The notes under the pieces are model-generated. The model was not told the origin of the DNA, did not search any database, and saw only the letters and a program-made list of their open reading frames with translations. This document shows, piece after piece, positions 24,829-33,872 of a stretch of DNA of 64,000 bases. This DNA comes from Tautonia rosea (GTDB lineage: Bacteria; Planctomycetota; Planctomycetia; Isosphaerales; Isosphaeraceae). The translations under genes and the position numbers were made by a program. The first letter of the stretch is position 1. Every line of letters begins with the position of its first letter. The stretch lies in NCBI RefSeq assembly GCF_012958305.1, contig NZ_JABBYO010000003.1, positions 496,001 to 560,000 of the forward strand. The letters run 5' to 3'.

Positions 24829-25029
24829 GGCGGGCCTCGAAGAGAAGAGCAGGGGCCTGGTGCATTGATCATGGCCTGATCACCGAAGGAGGTCCAGGTC
24901 ATCCAGGGGTTCGTGAACCCCGGATCGTGTCTGGTGTGTCCGGGAGTCGTCGGCCACGGTTCATCGTGGTACAATGATGATTCTTTATTCCGTGAAGACG
25001 ATCGATTCGAGCCAGGTGGACCGCCTCTC

Positions 25030-26661
25030 ATGACGCGCATCGCCATCTACGACACCACTCTGCGCGACGGCAGCCAGGGCGAGGGAGTGAACTTCTCGCT
25101 GCAGGATAAGCTGCTTATTACTCAACGGCTCGATGAACTGGGGATCGATTACGTGGAAGGGGGGTATCCCCTCTCCAACCCTAAAGACGAGGCATTTTTC
25201 CGAGCGGTCCGCGACCTGGACCTCTCCCATGCACGGGTTGCCGCGTTTGGCATGACCCGCCGCAGAGACATTGCTGCGGAAGATGATCCGGGAATGAAGG
25301 CGCTCGTCGGCGCCGGGTCTGCGGTCATCACCGTGGTTGGCAAGAGTTGGGATCTGCACGCCCGAGAGGTGCTCGGCGTCAGCCTGGACGAGAACCTTCG
25401 GATGATCGCCGATTCCGTGGCATTTCTCGGGTCCGCGTCTCACGGTCCTGAGATCGTGTATGATGCTGAACACTTTTTTGACGGCTACCGTCATAACCCT
25501 GACTACGCCCTGAACACGATTCGGCACGCGGCAGAGGCAGGGGCGTCCTGGATTGTGCTTTGCGACACCAACGGCGGAACCTTGCCCGAGCAGATCGCCG
25601 AGGCGATTGATGCGGTTCGATCCGTGACCTCTGTGCCCCTTGGCATCCATACGCACAATGACGGTGAGCTGGCCGTCGCCAACACACTGGCTGCGATCCG
25701 GCGCGGGGCAACGCAGGTGCAAGGGACGATCAATGGTATCGGCGAGCGCTGCGGAAACGTCGACCTGTGTAGCGTGATCGCCAACCTGTCATTGAAATAT
25801 GACGGATACGAGTTACTGCGACCGGGAAGCCTGACACATCTGACGGAGGTGTCTCGCTACGTATACGAACTGGCGAATTTGAATTTCCGAAACGGCCAGC
25901 CGTTTGTGGGAGCCAGTGCGTTCGCCCATAAAGGGGGGATGCATGTTCATGGGATTCGTAAGGTCGTTCACAGTTACGAGCATATCGATCCGAGCCTGGT
26001 CGGCAACGAGCGTCGGGTGCTTGTGAGCGAGCTGTCCGGCCGATCGAACATTGCGGAGAAGCTGGCCGAGCATGGTCTGGAACATGATTCGGCGTTGATG
26101 GCACGAGTGCTCGCTCGGGTGCAGGATCTCGAGAACGAGGGGTATCAGTTCGAAGCCGCCGAGGCCAGCTTCGTCTTGCTTGTGGAGAAGGAAGCGGGTC
26201 GCTATCAGAACTGGTTCGAGCGGCTGCACTATCACGTGAGTGTCGAGGCGCGCGACGGGGGTGAGCCGATTACCGAGGCGACGGTCAAGCTTCGTGTCGG
26301 TGAGACGATCGAGCACACCGTGAGCGAGGGAGATGGCCCGGTCAATGCCCTGGACGGTGCCTTGCGCAAAGCGCTTGAATCGCACTTCCCAAGGCTCCGG
26401 GAAATGAGTCTGGTGGACTACAAGGTACGTGTGATCAACGCTCGCGCCGGAACTGCGGCCAGCGTCCGCGTGGTGATTGAGAGCCGCGACAAGGATTCGG
26501 TCTGGGGAACAGTCGGCGTGTCCGAGAACGTGATCGAGGCGAGTTGGCTTGCGCTCGTTGATGCCTTCGATCACAAGCTTTCGAAAGACGCGAGAGAATC
26601 GGCGTCGCAGCGATCACAGGGGAATCTGGCTTCCGCGTCCTCTGGTGGCCCTGGTTTGTGA
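25030..26661 (+). CDS. cimA: (R)-citramalate synthase / LeuA-like
   Basis: 543 residues. It condenses acetyl-CoA with pyruvate (citramalate, threonine-independent isoleucine route). ATG 25030 begins the catalytic barrel with YDTTLRDGSQGEGV, the lyase/synthase signature; the metal site HTHND is at about 210-214. The linker and a C-terminal regulatory domain (from about 400) match the CimA group more than LeuA, and the length agrees. A TACAAT -10-like hexamer is at 24970-24975. The Nudix gene follows within 30 bases. Confidence 0.88.
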   Translation: MTRIAIYDTTLRDGSQGEGVNFSLQDKLLITQRLDELGIDYVEGGYPLSNPKDEAFFRAVRDLDLSHARVAAFGMTRRRDIAAEDDPGMKALVGAGSAVITVVGKSWDLHAREVLGVSLDENLRMIADSVAFLGSASHGPEIVYDAEHFFDGYRHNPDYALNTIRHAAEAGASWIVLCDTNGGTLPEQIAEAIDAVRSVTSVPLGIHTHNDGELAVANTLAAIRRGATQVQGTINGIGERCGNVDLCSVIANLSLKYDGYELLRPGSLTHLTEVSRYVYELANLNFRNGQPFVGASAFAHKGGMHVHGIRKVVHSYEHIDPSLVGNERRVLVSELSGRSNIAEKLAEHGLEHDSALMARVLARVQDLENEGYQFEAAEASFVLLVEKEAGRYQNWFERLHYHVSVEARDGGEPITEATVKLRVGETIEHTVSEGDGPVNALDGALRKALESHFPRLREMSLVDYKVRVINARAGTAASVRVVIESRDKDSVWGTVGVSENVIEASWLALVDAFDHKLSKDARESASQRSQGNLASASSGGPGL

Positions 26662-26687
26662 GCCGATCCGGGAGAACCGAACGCACG

Positions 26688-27134
26688 ATGCGACAGATCC
26701 GAGCCTGCGGCATTTTGTTGATGACCCGAACCGATCCCCGATCGTTCTTACTCATGCGACACAAAGACCGCTGGGATCTGCCCAAGGGGCGAGTCGATCC
26801 CGGCGAGTCGGACCTGGAGTGCGCGTACCGCGAGTTTGAGGAGGAAACGGGGATTCCCCGATCCTCGATCCTTCTTGATGAGAGCTTTCGGTTCGAATTG
26901 GTTTATTATCCTGTCCGCAAAAAGACAGGAACACCCGATTGCAAGACGCTCGTGATCTTCCTGGCAACCGTGCCTGATCGTCCCAAGATTTTGGCCACGG
27001 AGCATCTCGGACACGAATGGTTCTCCTGGCAACCCCCACATAATATCCAGGAGCGGACGATTAACCCTTTGCTGGCAGCGGTCGCGCAGCATCTGGACGG
27101 ACACGGCTCGATCGGGAACGGTGATCGATTCTGA
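26688..27134 (+). CDS. Nudix hydrolase
   Basis: 148 residues with a perfect Nudix box (G-x5-E-x7-REFEEETGI, from GRVDPGE on), so it hydrolyses a nucleoside diphosphate linked to X. The RHKDRWDLPKG start resembles the Ap4A hydrolase/diadenosine type. ATG 26688 is used. A GTG at 26658, which overlaps the cimA stop as GTGA, is an alternative that would add 10 residues and couple the two genes. Confidence 0.88.
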   Translation: MRQIRACGILLMTRTDPRSFLLMRHKDRWDLPKGRVDPGESDLECAYREFEEETGIPRSSILLDESFRFELVYYPVRKKTGTPDCKTLVIFLATVPDRPKILATEHLGHEWFSWQPPHNIQERTINPLLAAVAQHLDGHGSIGNGDRF

Positions 27135-27183
27135 ACGGCTGACGACCCGGAGAAATGGCGACCGTCAAGCAAGCCTCTGAACA

Positions 27184-27215
27184 CGAAACGACCCGCCAGA
27201 AGGCGGGTCGTTTCG
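27184..27215. terminator. bidirectional terminator between Nudix and secDF
   Basis: A 14-bp perfect stem (CGAAACGACCCGCC) with a 4-base AGAA loop; T-rich on both strands at the outer ends of the stem. Confidence 0.85.
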
Positions 27216-27256
27216 AAGGTTCAAGATCAAGAGGCCCTGTTGCGTGTGGCCCCCGA

Positions 27257-30200
27257 TCATCGGCTTGTCGCGAGGGCCTCGGAGCCCTTCTTCGATCGTT
27301 TCCCCAGCCACTCGATGAGAATCGGGGCGGCGATGAAGATGGTGCTGTAGGTACCGCTGATGAAGCCGATCACCAGGCAGAACGAGAAGCCGGCAAGTCC
27401 CTCGCCACCGAAGCCGTAGAAGATCACGACGACGAGCCACGTCGTAAGTGAGGTGAGGATCGTTCGGCTCAAGGTCATGTTGATCGCATCGTTGACCAGG
27501 CGAGCCGTAAGATTCGGCGATTTGCCTTTGATCTCTCGAATGCGGTCGAAGATGACGATCGTGTCGTTGACCGAGAAGCCAATCAAGGTCAGGAAAGCCG
27601 CGATCATCGGCAGGTCGATCTTGTAGCCGGCCAGGGCCACCGCGCCGAGCGCAATGAGCACGTCGTGAATCAGGGCAATCACTGCGGCGAATCCGTAGGC
27701 GACCGCCTGGAAGCGGAACCAGAGGTACGCGATGATGATCATCCAACTCGCGACAATGGCCACGATGGCCTTCTGCCGGGTTTCGCCCGCCACGACGCCA
27801 CCGAAGGTTTCCAGACGCTCGAACAGGAAGTCGCGGTCATTGCGAAGCTCCTCTCCGAGGGTCGCCAGAGCGGGATTGATCTGATCAGCCGGGATGGTTG
27901 TGCTCAGGGTGAGCGTTTCGCCAGCCTGGTCTGGATCGTTCGGGGGAGCGTCGGGGTTCAAGAGGCTGAACTGACTGCGGGGACTCGGAACCGGAGGCTC
28001 GGCCGAGGCAAGGACACGGGCCAGGGCTTCGGTAATCCGAGAAGGCTGTTGAGGGAGGTTGAATGTCAATCGGAAGCGATTGGCGCCTTCCTCGTTGAGG
28101 GTAGTATCGGATTCCTCGCTGACGGCCTCGGTCTGAAGATCGACTCGAACCAGACTCTCGGGGAAGGCGTCGAGAATGGCCTGTTGAACCGCTGCCGTTG
28201 AGTCTTCGGTGGTTCGAATATTGTACCGAGGGGCAGCGGAGTCTCCCTGCTCTCCCATCAGCGTCAGGCTCTCGACCGTCACATTCGGCAGGTATTCACC
28301 GGCCTGATTTCGGACGGAGGAAACCCGGGCAGAGGAACTCATTCCGGAGAGTTCTTCACTCTGAAGCTGGACCGTGACGAGGGTACCGCCCGTGAAGTCG
28401 ATGTTATACATCGCCCCTCGTTGATCGGCACCACCCCGATTGAAGAAGACGGTCAGTCCCAACGCGATGACCAGAAGCGAACCGACCATGCAGTAACGTC
28501 GGGGGGCGACGAAGTCGATGTTCGTCTTGCTCAGGAGGCGGAGCATGTTGAGCCGTTTGATCCAGCCCTTCTGGTAGGCCAGTTCAAAGAGCGTTCGCGA
28601 GACAAAGACGGCTGTGAACAGGTTCCAGAGCAGGCCGATGATCGTCACCAGGGCGAAGCCCTTGACCTCCTCGGTCCCGACCGACCAGAGCACGATGCCG
28701 GTCAAGATCGTCGTGACGTTTGAGTCGAGAATGGTGGACCAGGCCTTGCCGAAGCCGTTGCGGATCTGCTGTCCGAGTGGTGCTCCTCGGTCGCGTTCTT
28801 CCCTCATCCGTTCAAAGATGAGGACGTTCGCATCGACGGCCATACCGATCGTCAGCGCCAGGCCCGCGAGGCCGGGGAGGGTGATCGAACTGCCAGTCAG
28901 AGCCATTGAGGCGAGCAACAAGACCATATTCAACAGCAAGGCGATCACCGAGATCAGGCCCGCCACCCGGTAATACACGAGCATAAACAGCGGCACGAGG
29001 CCCAACGCAATCGTGATGGCGTAGACCCCCTTGCGAATTGTGTCTTCGCCGAGGGTTGGACCGATCGTTTCTTCCTGCAGGGGGGTGGGATTCAAGGCGA
29101 TGGGAAGGCTACCTGCGCGGAGGATATCGATCAGGTAATTCACCTGTTCCGTGGCCTGGCTCCCCCGCCCTCCCATGGTGATGATGCCACGGTCGGTGAT
29201 ACGGTCATTGATCTGAGGAGCAGACATGATCTCGCCGTCGAGCAGGATGGCGAGGTTAAAGCGGAAGGCTCCTTCCTGGCGCGGACGATAGCGTCCGGTC
29301 AGGTTACCGAAGCGCCGCGAGCCGGTCGGATCAAGGTTAAACCCAACGGCTGCTCGGAGTTGCTCGTCCGTGGTGGGATAGACCCGGTCGAGCATGTCGC
29401 CGGTGACATCCTGCGAATCCCGGGGGACTTCGTAGAGCACGAAGTACTCCGTGAGGCCGGGTTGAGTGGGGAACGGCACACCCCGGACGATCCAGTCTCC
29501 GGCGGTTTCGGGAAGGATCGAAACGCCGTCGGCTCCCATGGCGATACCGCTGGGGTTGTAGGCCAGACGGTAGGAGGTGACGGATTCGAGCCCGTGATCT
29601 TCGGTCAGGGTGATGGTGTTGGAGGTATTGCCGGAAATCTCCGTGGTCGCCGTGGCCGGCTCGCCGTTGCGAAGGCCTTCCAGGACCACGGGAAGACCGG
29701 AGTAGCGATTGACGGGCCACTCCCGAATCGGGTCGATGATCTGGTTCGAGCCATCGGCAAAGTCAACCGCGTAGCCGGTGATGGTACTGGAAGCAAACTG
29801 GTGCGGTTGCCGGAGGACGAGGGTGTCCTTGGTGTTGCGTTCAATCTCGAAGCGGGCGGAAGGGGCGTTGTCGGAGCGTTCCAGGACGACCTGCAAGCCT
29901 CGGAAGCGGTTCGGCTCCCAATCGGCATTGGTGTCGGTGATGGTCCGTTCACTCACCGAGGTCGGGGTGCCGCTGGCGGCAGGCACGACCACTTCTTCAC
30001 CAACTTTTGCCCAACGGAAGCTTTCGGAGTCGGAGCCCGGAGACTTGACCACCGGCAGCCGATCGACGATCGGGGGTGTGTCTCGGTTCAGTCGGTTGAG
30101 GTAGGACGGGAAGTCGGCAGCCCGATTGGTGGACGCGAGGATGCGAAACGCCAGTGACCCCACTTCGGTCAACTTGCGTTTGACTTCCTGGGTCTGATTG

Positions 30201-30496
30201 GCCATCTCCTCGGGCATGATGATTTCGACGCGATCCTGGCCGACGGGGCGGATCGTGATGTCGAAAACACCTTCGGGGTTGATCCGTCGCTTCAGGGCCG
30301 CCACAAGTTCATTCAGGTCGACCGGCTCGCCGGCCTGTTCCTCGACCTGATAGACCAGGATCGTGCCGCCGGAAAGGTCGATGCCCAGCTTCAACGGGCG
30401 CTCATCGCTCAGGTTGAGTTGCTGAGAGAAGAGGATCGCCAGGCCAGAGATGGCTGCAAGGGCGATCAGGATGAGGCGAGAGGTCACATTCTTCAT
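27257..30496 (-). CDS. secDF: protein translocase subunit SecDF (fused)
   Basis: 1079 residues, 12 expected transmembrane helices; it uses the proton gradient to pull exported proteins. SecD part: anchor 8-25, GIDLSGGT at about 38-45, and helix 4 with GMAVDANVLIFERM near 550. SecF part: NIDFTGGT near 700 and GFSVNDTIVIFDRIRE near 982. The SecD periplasmic part carries an unusual insert of roughly 180 residues (about 145-330) with two similar beta-rich segments. The second periplasmic region (about 705-870) is also long. It lies downstream of tgt and yajC, the conserved order. Confidence 0.95.
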   Translation of the reverse strand: MKNVTSRLILIALAAISGLAILFSQQLNLSDERPLKLGIDLSGGTILVYQVEEQAGEPVDLNELVAALKRRINPEGVFDITIRPVGQDRVEIIMPEEMANQTQEVKRKLTEVGSLAFRILASTNRAADFPSYLNRLNRDTPPIVDRLPVVKSPGSDSESFRWAKVGEEVVVPAASGTPTSVSERTITDTNADWEPNRFRGLQVVLERSDNAPSARFEIERNTKDTLVLRQPHQFASSTITGYAVDFADGSNQIIDPIREWPVNRYSGLPVVLEGLRNGEPATATTEISGNTSNTITLTEDHGLESVTSYRLAYNPSGIAMGADGVSILPETAGDWIVRGVPFPTQPGLTEYFVLYEVPRDSQDVTGDMLDRVYPTTDEQLRAAVGFNLDPTGSRRFGNLTGRYRPRQEGAFRFNLAILLDGEIMSAPQINDRITDRGIITMGGRGSQATEQVNYLIDILRAGSLPIALNPTPLQEETIGPTLGEDTIRKGVYAITIALGLVPLFMLVYYRVAGLISVIALLLNMVLLLASMALTGSSITLPGLAGLALTIGMAVDANVLIFERMREERDRGAPLGQQIRNGFGKAWSTILDSNVTTILTGIVLWSVGTEEVKGFALVTIIGLLWNLFTAVFVSRTLFELAYQKGWIKRLNMLRLLSKTNIDFVAPRRYCMVGSLLVIALGLTVFFNRGGADQRGAMYNIDFTGGTLVTVQLQSEELSGMSSSARVSSVRNQAGEYLPNVTVESLTLMGEQGDSAAPRYNIRTTEDSTAAVQQAILDAFPESLVRVDLQTEAVSEESDTTLNEEGANRFRLTFNLPQQPSRITEALARVLASAEPPVPSPRSQFSLLNPDAPPNDPDQAGETLTLSTTIPADQINPALATLGEELRNDRDFLFERLETFGGVVAGETRQKAIVAIVASWMIIIAYLWFRFQAVAYGFAAVIALIHDVLIALGAVALAGYKIDLPMIAAFLTLIGFSVNDTIVIFDRIREIKGKSPNLTARLVNDAINMTLSRTILTSLTTWLVVVIFYGFGGEGLAGFSFCLVIGFISGTYSTIFIAAPILIEWLGKRSKKGSEALATSR

Positions 30497-30662
30497 GGCA
30501 GGTCCTTGGGGGCCGCACGGCGAGGGGGGAGATGCGTCCCCGTCCGGCCCGGGGCGGAGCGGCCCAGCCCCGTCCCGATCCGATCGTCATTCAAGATTAT
30601 TCATTCCCTTGACGATTGCCGCCCTGGGTCTCTTGGCTTGCGAAACCGTCCGAGGGCTCAGC

Positions 30663-31037
30663 TCACGAGGCTTTCGATTCCGTCGCTCCCGCGTCGACGA
30701 GGCCGACAACGCTTGTCTTGCGGCAGGTCAGCCGGACTCCCTTCTCGTCGTCGATCCGAAGCACGATCTTGTCGGCCTTCTCATCGACCGACACCACCGT
30801 TCCGTAGATACCCGACTCCGTGAGCACGCGATCGTTCTTCTTCAGGGCGTGGATCATTGCCATACGCCGCTTCTGGTTGCGCATCGGCAGCCAGAAAAAC
30901 AGGAAGAAGGCCAGCAGCAACACTGGCCCGAATTGCACGAGCAGCACCATCATCGGAGAAAGCTGAGCTTCGCCGCCGGCTCCCTGAGCCGCCTGAGCGA
31001 AGCACACCGGAATGAGCGAACAGATCGTGCCGGGCAT
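30663..31037 (-). CDS. yajC: preprotein translocase subunit YajC
   Basis: 124 residues: an N-terminal signal-like stretch, one transmembrane helix (MMVLLVQFGPVLLLAFFLFF), the conserved LPMRNQKRR turn and a small SH3-like domain (GIYGTVVSVDEKADKIVLRI). It associates with SecDF. ATG 31037 is used; an upstream GTG at 31112 would add 25 residues with no ribosome site. It lies between tgt and secDF. Confidence 0.92.
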   Translation of the reverse strand: MPGTICSLIPVCFAQAAQGAGGEAQLSPMMVLLVQFGPVLLLAFFLFFWLPMRNQKRRMAMIHALKKNDRVLTESGIYGTVVSVDEKADKIVLRIDDEKGVRLTCRKTSVVGLVDAGATESKAS

Positions 31038-31127
31038 GGTCGGGGATCGTCGTTTCTGCGAGTCGGTCGAACGTAACGGAGTCACTGGATCAGCGATCGG
31101 CCAATCGATCACTACCAGACAATCGGA

Positions 31128-32255
31128 TCACTTTACCGATGACGGGCCAAGGGCTTCAAGCGTCTCCGCCCGGAATTGGACGTAACGGCCTGCCCGGATC
31201 GCTTCCCGAGCCCGAGAAACGAGCCGATGAAGGAATGCCAGGTTGTGAACCGAGGCCAAAATCGGGCCGAGCATCTCGTCAGCCAGGAACAGGTGGCGGA
31301 TATAGCCTCGACTGAACTGGGTGCAGGCGAGACAGTTGCACCCCTCCTCAATCGGACCCGGGTCGCTCTTGTGCGCGGCATTACGCATGCGAACCGTTCC
31401 GTGCATGGTCAGGCAGGTGGCGTTGCGGCCGTTTCGGGTCGGCAGCACGCAATCAAACATGTCGACCCCGGCTGCGATCGCGTCGAGCACATCCTGCGGG
31501 CGACCGACCCCCATCAGATACCGCGCATGATCCGAGGGGAGATGCGGGGTACTGACCTCGAGGGCCTTGCGGATCTCCTCAGGCGACTCGCCGACGCTGA
31601 CGCCTCCGATGGCGTAGCCGTCGAAGCCGATCTCGACGAGTCGATCGGCGCACTCACCACGGAGGTCTGGGTGGGCTCCTCCCTGGACAATCCCAAATAC
31701 GGCCTGATCGGGACGGGTCCGGGCCGCTTTGCAGCGCTTCGCCCATCGAACAGTGCGATCAGTCGCCTCAGCGATCGCGGCTTTCTCAGCCGGGAGGGCG
31801 GGGCAATGGTCGAGGACCATCGCCACATCAGCCCCAAGGGCCTCCTGAATGGCGATGGCCCGTTCGGGAGTCAGGTCGAGCATGCTGCCATCTAGGTGCG
31901 ATCGGAACGCGACCCCTCGTTCGGAAAGGGTGACCCGGTCGCTCATGCTAAAGACCTGAAAGCCTCCAGAATCGGTCAATATCGGCCCGTCCCAGGCCAT
32001 GAACCGGTGCAGTCCGCCGAGCTCCTGAACCACTGCTTCACTGGGCCGCAAGGCGAGGTGGTAGGTGTTGGCGAGGAGCATCCGGCTTCCAGAGGCCCGG
32101 AGCAGGTCGGGCACGATCCCCTTGACGGTTGCCTGGGTGCCGACCGGCATGAAGATCGGCGTTTCCACCGTTCCGTGGCGCGTATGCAGCAGACCAGAGC
32201 GCGCGGCCGATCCTGAGTCAACCGCGAGCAATTCGAATCGAACAGGGGAAGCCAT
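31128..32255 (-). CDS. tgt: queuine tRNA-ribosyltransferase
   Basis: 375 residues. It exchanges G34 of GUN-anticodon tRNAs for preQ1. The barrel has the DSGGFQVFS substrate loop with its aspartate, GIVQGG, the catalytic Asp of GVDMFDCV and the zinc site CNCLACTQFSRGYIRHL. Targets in this window include both tRNA-His(GTG) genes. First gene of a tgt-yajC-secDF run. Confidence 0.95.
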   Translation of the reverse strand: MASPVRFELLAVDSGSAARSGLLHTRHGTVETPIFMPVGTQATVKGIVPDLLRASGSRMLLANTYHLALRPSEAVVQELGGLHRFMAWDGPILTDSGGFQVFSMSDRVTLSERGVAFRSHLDGSMLDLTPERAIAIQEALGADVAMVLDHCPALPAEKAAIAEATDRTVRWAKRCKAARTRPDQAVFGIVQGGAHPDLRGECADRLVEIGFDGYAIGGVSVGESPEEIRKALEVSTPHLPSDHARYLMGVGRPQDVLDAIAAGVDMFDCVLPTRNGRNATCLTMHGTVRMRNAAHKSDPGPIEEGCNCLACTQFSRGYIRHLFLADEMLGPILASVHNLAFLHRLVSRAREAIRAGRYVQFRAETLEALGPSSVK

Positions 32256-32330
32256 GCGTTATCGGGCTCGCGGGTCATCAATACGAGGGCTGGTGGGAAG
32301 CAAAGCGTTTCCGACAGCCCTCCGATTCGG

Positions 32331-33695
32331 TCAGTCGTTCCGCAGCTTGAGCCCCATCTCAGAAAGCTTTTCTCGGACCTCATTGAGCGAGGTGACACCG
32401 AAGTTTTTGCATTCGAGCAGTTCGTCCCCGGTTCGGCTCACGAGGTCGCCGATCGTCTGAAGGTTCAACTTCGACATGCATTTGCGCGATCGTACCGAAA
32501 GGTTCAGCTCGCTGATCGGTTTGCCCAGGATGGCCCGTTCTTCGGGAGAGACCTCGGCTGCGGACGGTCCGCTCGGGACAGGGGCGTGGTGCGTTGGCCG
32601 GGCGAGCGGAGCGCCGCGGTCTGGGGATTCAAGAGCCATGCCGAGCCGAAGCCCCTTGGTGTCCATGATCTGCTTGATCTCGGACAGGGAGGTTTCGCCA
32701 AAGTTCTTGGAGGCGAGCAGGGCGACCTCGGTGGTTCGGGTCAGGTCGCCGAGCGTTCGGATGTTCATTTTGCGCAGGCAGTTTCGGCTGCGAACAGACA
32801 GCTCGAAGTCAGTGACGGGGATCTCAAGCAAGGTGCGAAGCCGGTCGTACTGTTTCTCCAGGCTTTCGTCATAGTACATGTCGCGGCTGGCGCGGCAGTC
32901 CTTGGCGTAGAGCCGGGCTCGGGGCTCATTCCCGAGGTGATCGAGCACCTGGTTGTAGAAGGTTTCCGCCTCTCGATACCGCTGGTCGTCTTCGAGCAGG
33001 ATCCCGAGATTGATCAGGGCGGCCAGGGGCACGGGCGGATGACGAAGGCACTGGCGATAGTAATCGACGGCGACGTCATCGTTTCCGTAAAGATCGTTGA
33101 TGTAAGCCAGTTGGAACAATGCACCGGTGTGGTCGCGGTCGAGTTCCAGGGCACGCTCGAAGGCAGCGGCGGCTTCAAGTTGCTCGCGATCGTCGGCCAG
33201 GAGGCAGCCAATCTGATAGTGATATTCGGCCTTGCCGTCGGCCTGGCCTTCAAGTTGTTTCAGCAGTGATCGGGCCACGTCCGGCTTGCCCGCCCGTCGC
33301 ATGGCACCGGCGCGGTGCAAGGTGGCGAGCTTGGCGTCGTAGTCCGACTCGCCGGCAGCGGCGAAGGCATCGGCGGCTTCTTCCCAGCGCTGGAGGTTCT
33401 CCAGGGCCAGTCCGCGATGGAAGTGGGCCATACCGCTGTCGCCGGCCTTTTCCAGGTGTTCGAGCGCCTGGAGATAGTGCCCGTGAAGCACTTCGGCCAC
33501 ACCGAGTCTGAGCTGAAGATCCGGCTCCAGTTCCCCCCCTCGGGCCCGATCCTTGATGTTCTGAACGGCCTCTCGGAGGGTCCGGTAGCGTGAGGGGTCG
33601 CGGCCGAGCAGCTCACGTAAGTCGGCCACGGTGGAGAGGTCGAACGGGTCGCGGTCCATCAAGGCCCGGACATCGGAGGTCATCTGGTCGGTCAT
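32331..33695 (-). CDS. TPR protein with two RNA polymerase alpha-CTD-like domains
   Basis: 454 residues. Residues about 60-275 are tetratricopeptide repeats (for example AFERALELDRDHTGALFQLAYI). Two copies of the alpha-subunit C-terminal fold follow, at about 288-351 and 392-454; each has ELSVRSRNCL or NLSVRSRKCM, then a L-x-T-I/L-GDL turn and KNFGETSL or KNFGVTSL, the helix-hairpin-helix contact of alpha-CTD. A Pro-rich linker joins them. In RNA polymerase this domain binds UP-element DNA and activators, so a DNA- or polymerase-linked scaffold is likely (inference). Start ATG 33695 has GAGG seven bases upstream. It is not the alpha subunit: no N-terminal alpha domain is present. Confidence 0.9.
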   Translation of the reverse strand: MTDQMTSDVRALMDRDPFDLSTVADLRELLGRDPSRYRTLREAVQNIKDRARGGELEPDLQLRLGVAEVLHGHYLQALEHLEKAGDSGMAHFHRGLALENLQRWEEAADAFAAAGESDYDAKLATLHRAGAMRRAGKPDVARSLLKQLEGQADGKAEYHYQIGCLLADDREQLEAAAAFERALELDRDHTGALFQLAYINDLYGNDDVAVDYYRQCLRHPPVPLAALINLGILLEDDQRYREAETFYNQVLDHLGNEPRARLYAKDCRASRDMYYDESLEKQYDRLRTLLEIPVTDFELSVRSRNCLRKMNIRTLGDLTRTTEVALLASKNFGETSLSEIKQIMDTKGLRLGMALESPDRGAPLARPTHHAPVPSGPSAAEVSPEERAILGKPISELNLSVRSRKCMSKLNLQTIGDLVSRTGDELLECKNFGVTSLNEVREKLSEMGLKLRND

Positions 33696-33872
33696 CGGCG
33701 TGCCTCAATGCGACGCTGCGGCACCCGTACCATCATCCGGTTCCTCGATGAACCGGCGCAGACGGGGAACCGTGCGAGACAAAGAGTCCAATTTACCAAA
33801 ATTCACGCCGTGAGCAAGACATCGGACGAGAGTCTGGAGGCAGGGGGTTGCTCGGTGTCAAGCTCCTGGTCC

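Noticed and set aside
26658-26687. GTG start at 26658 for the Nudix gene
   Set aside because: Possible by coupling, but the extra residues are not typical; the ATG at 26688 was preferred with modest confidence.
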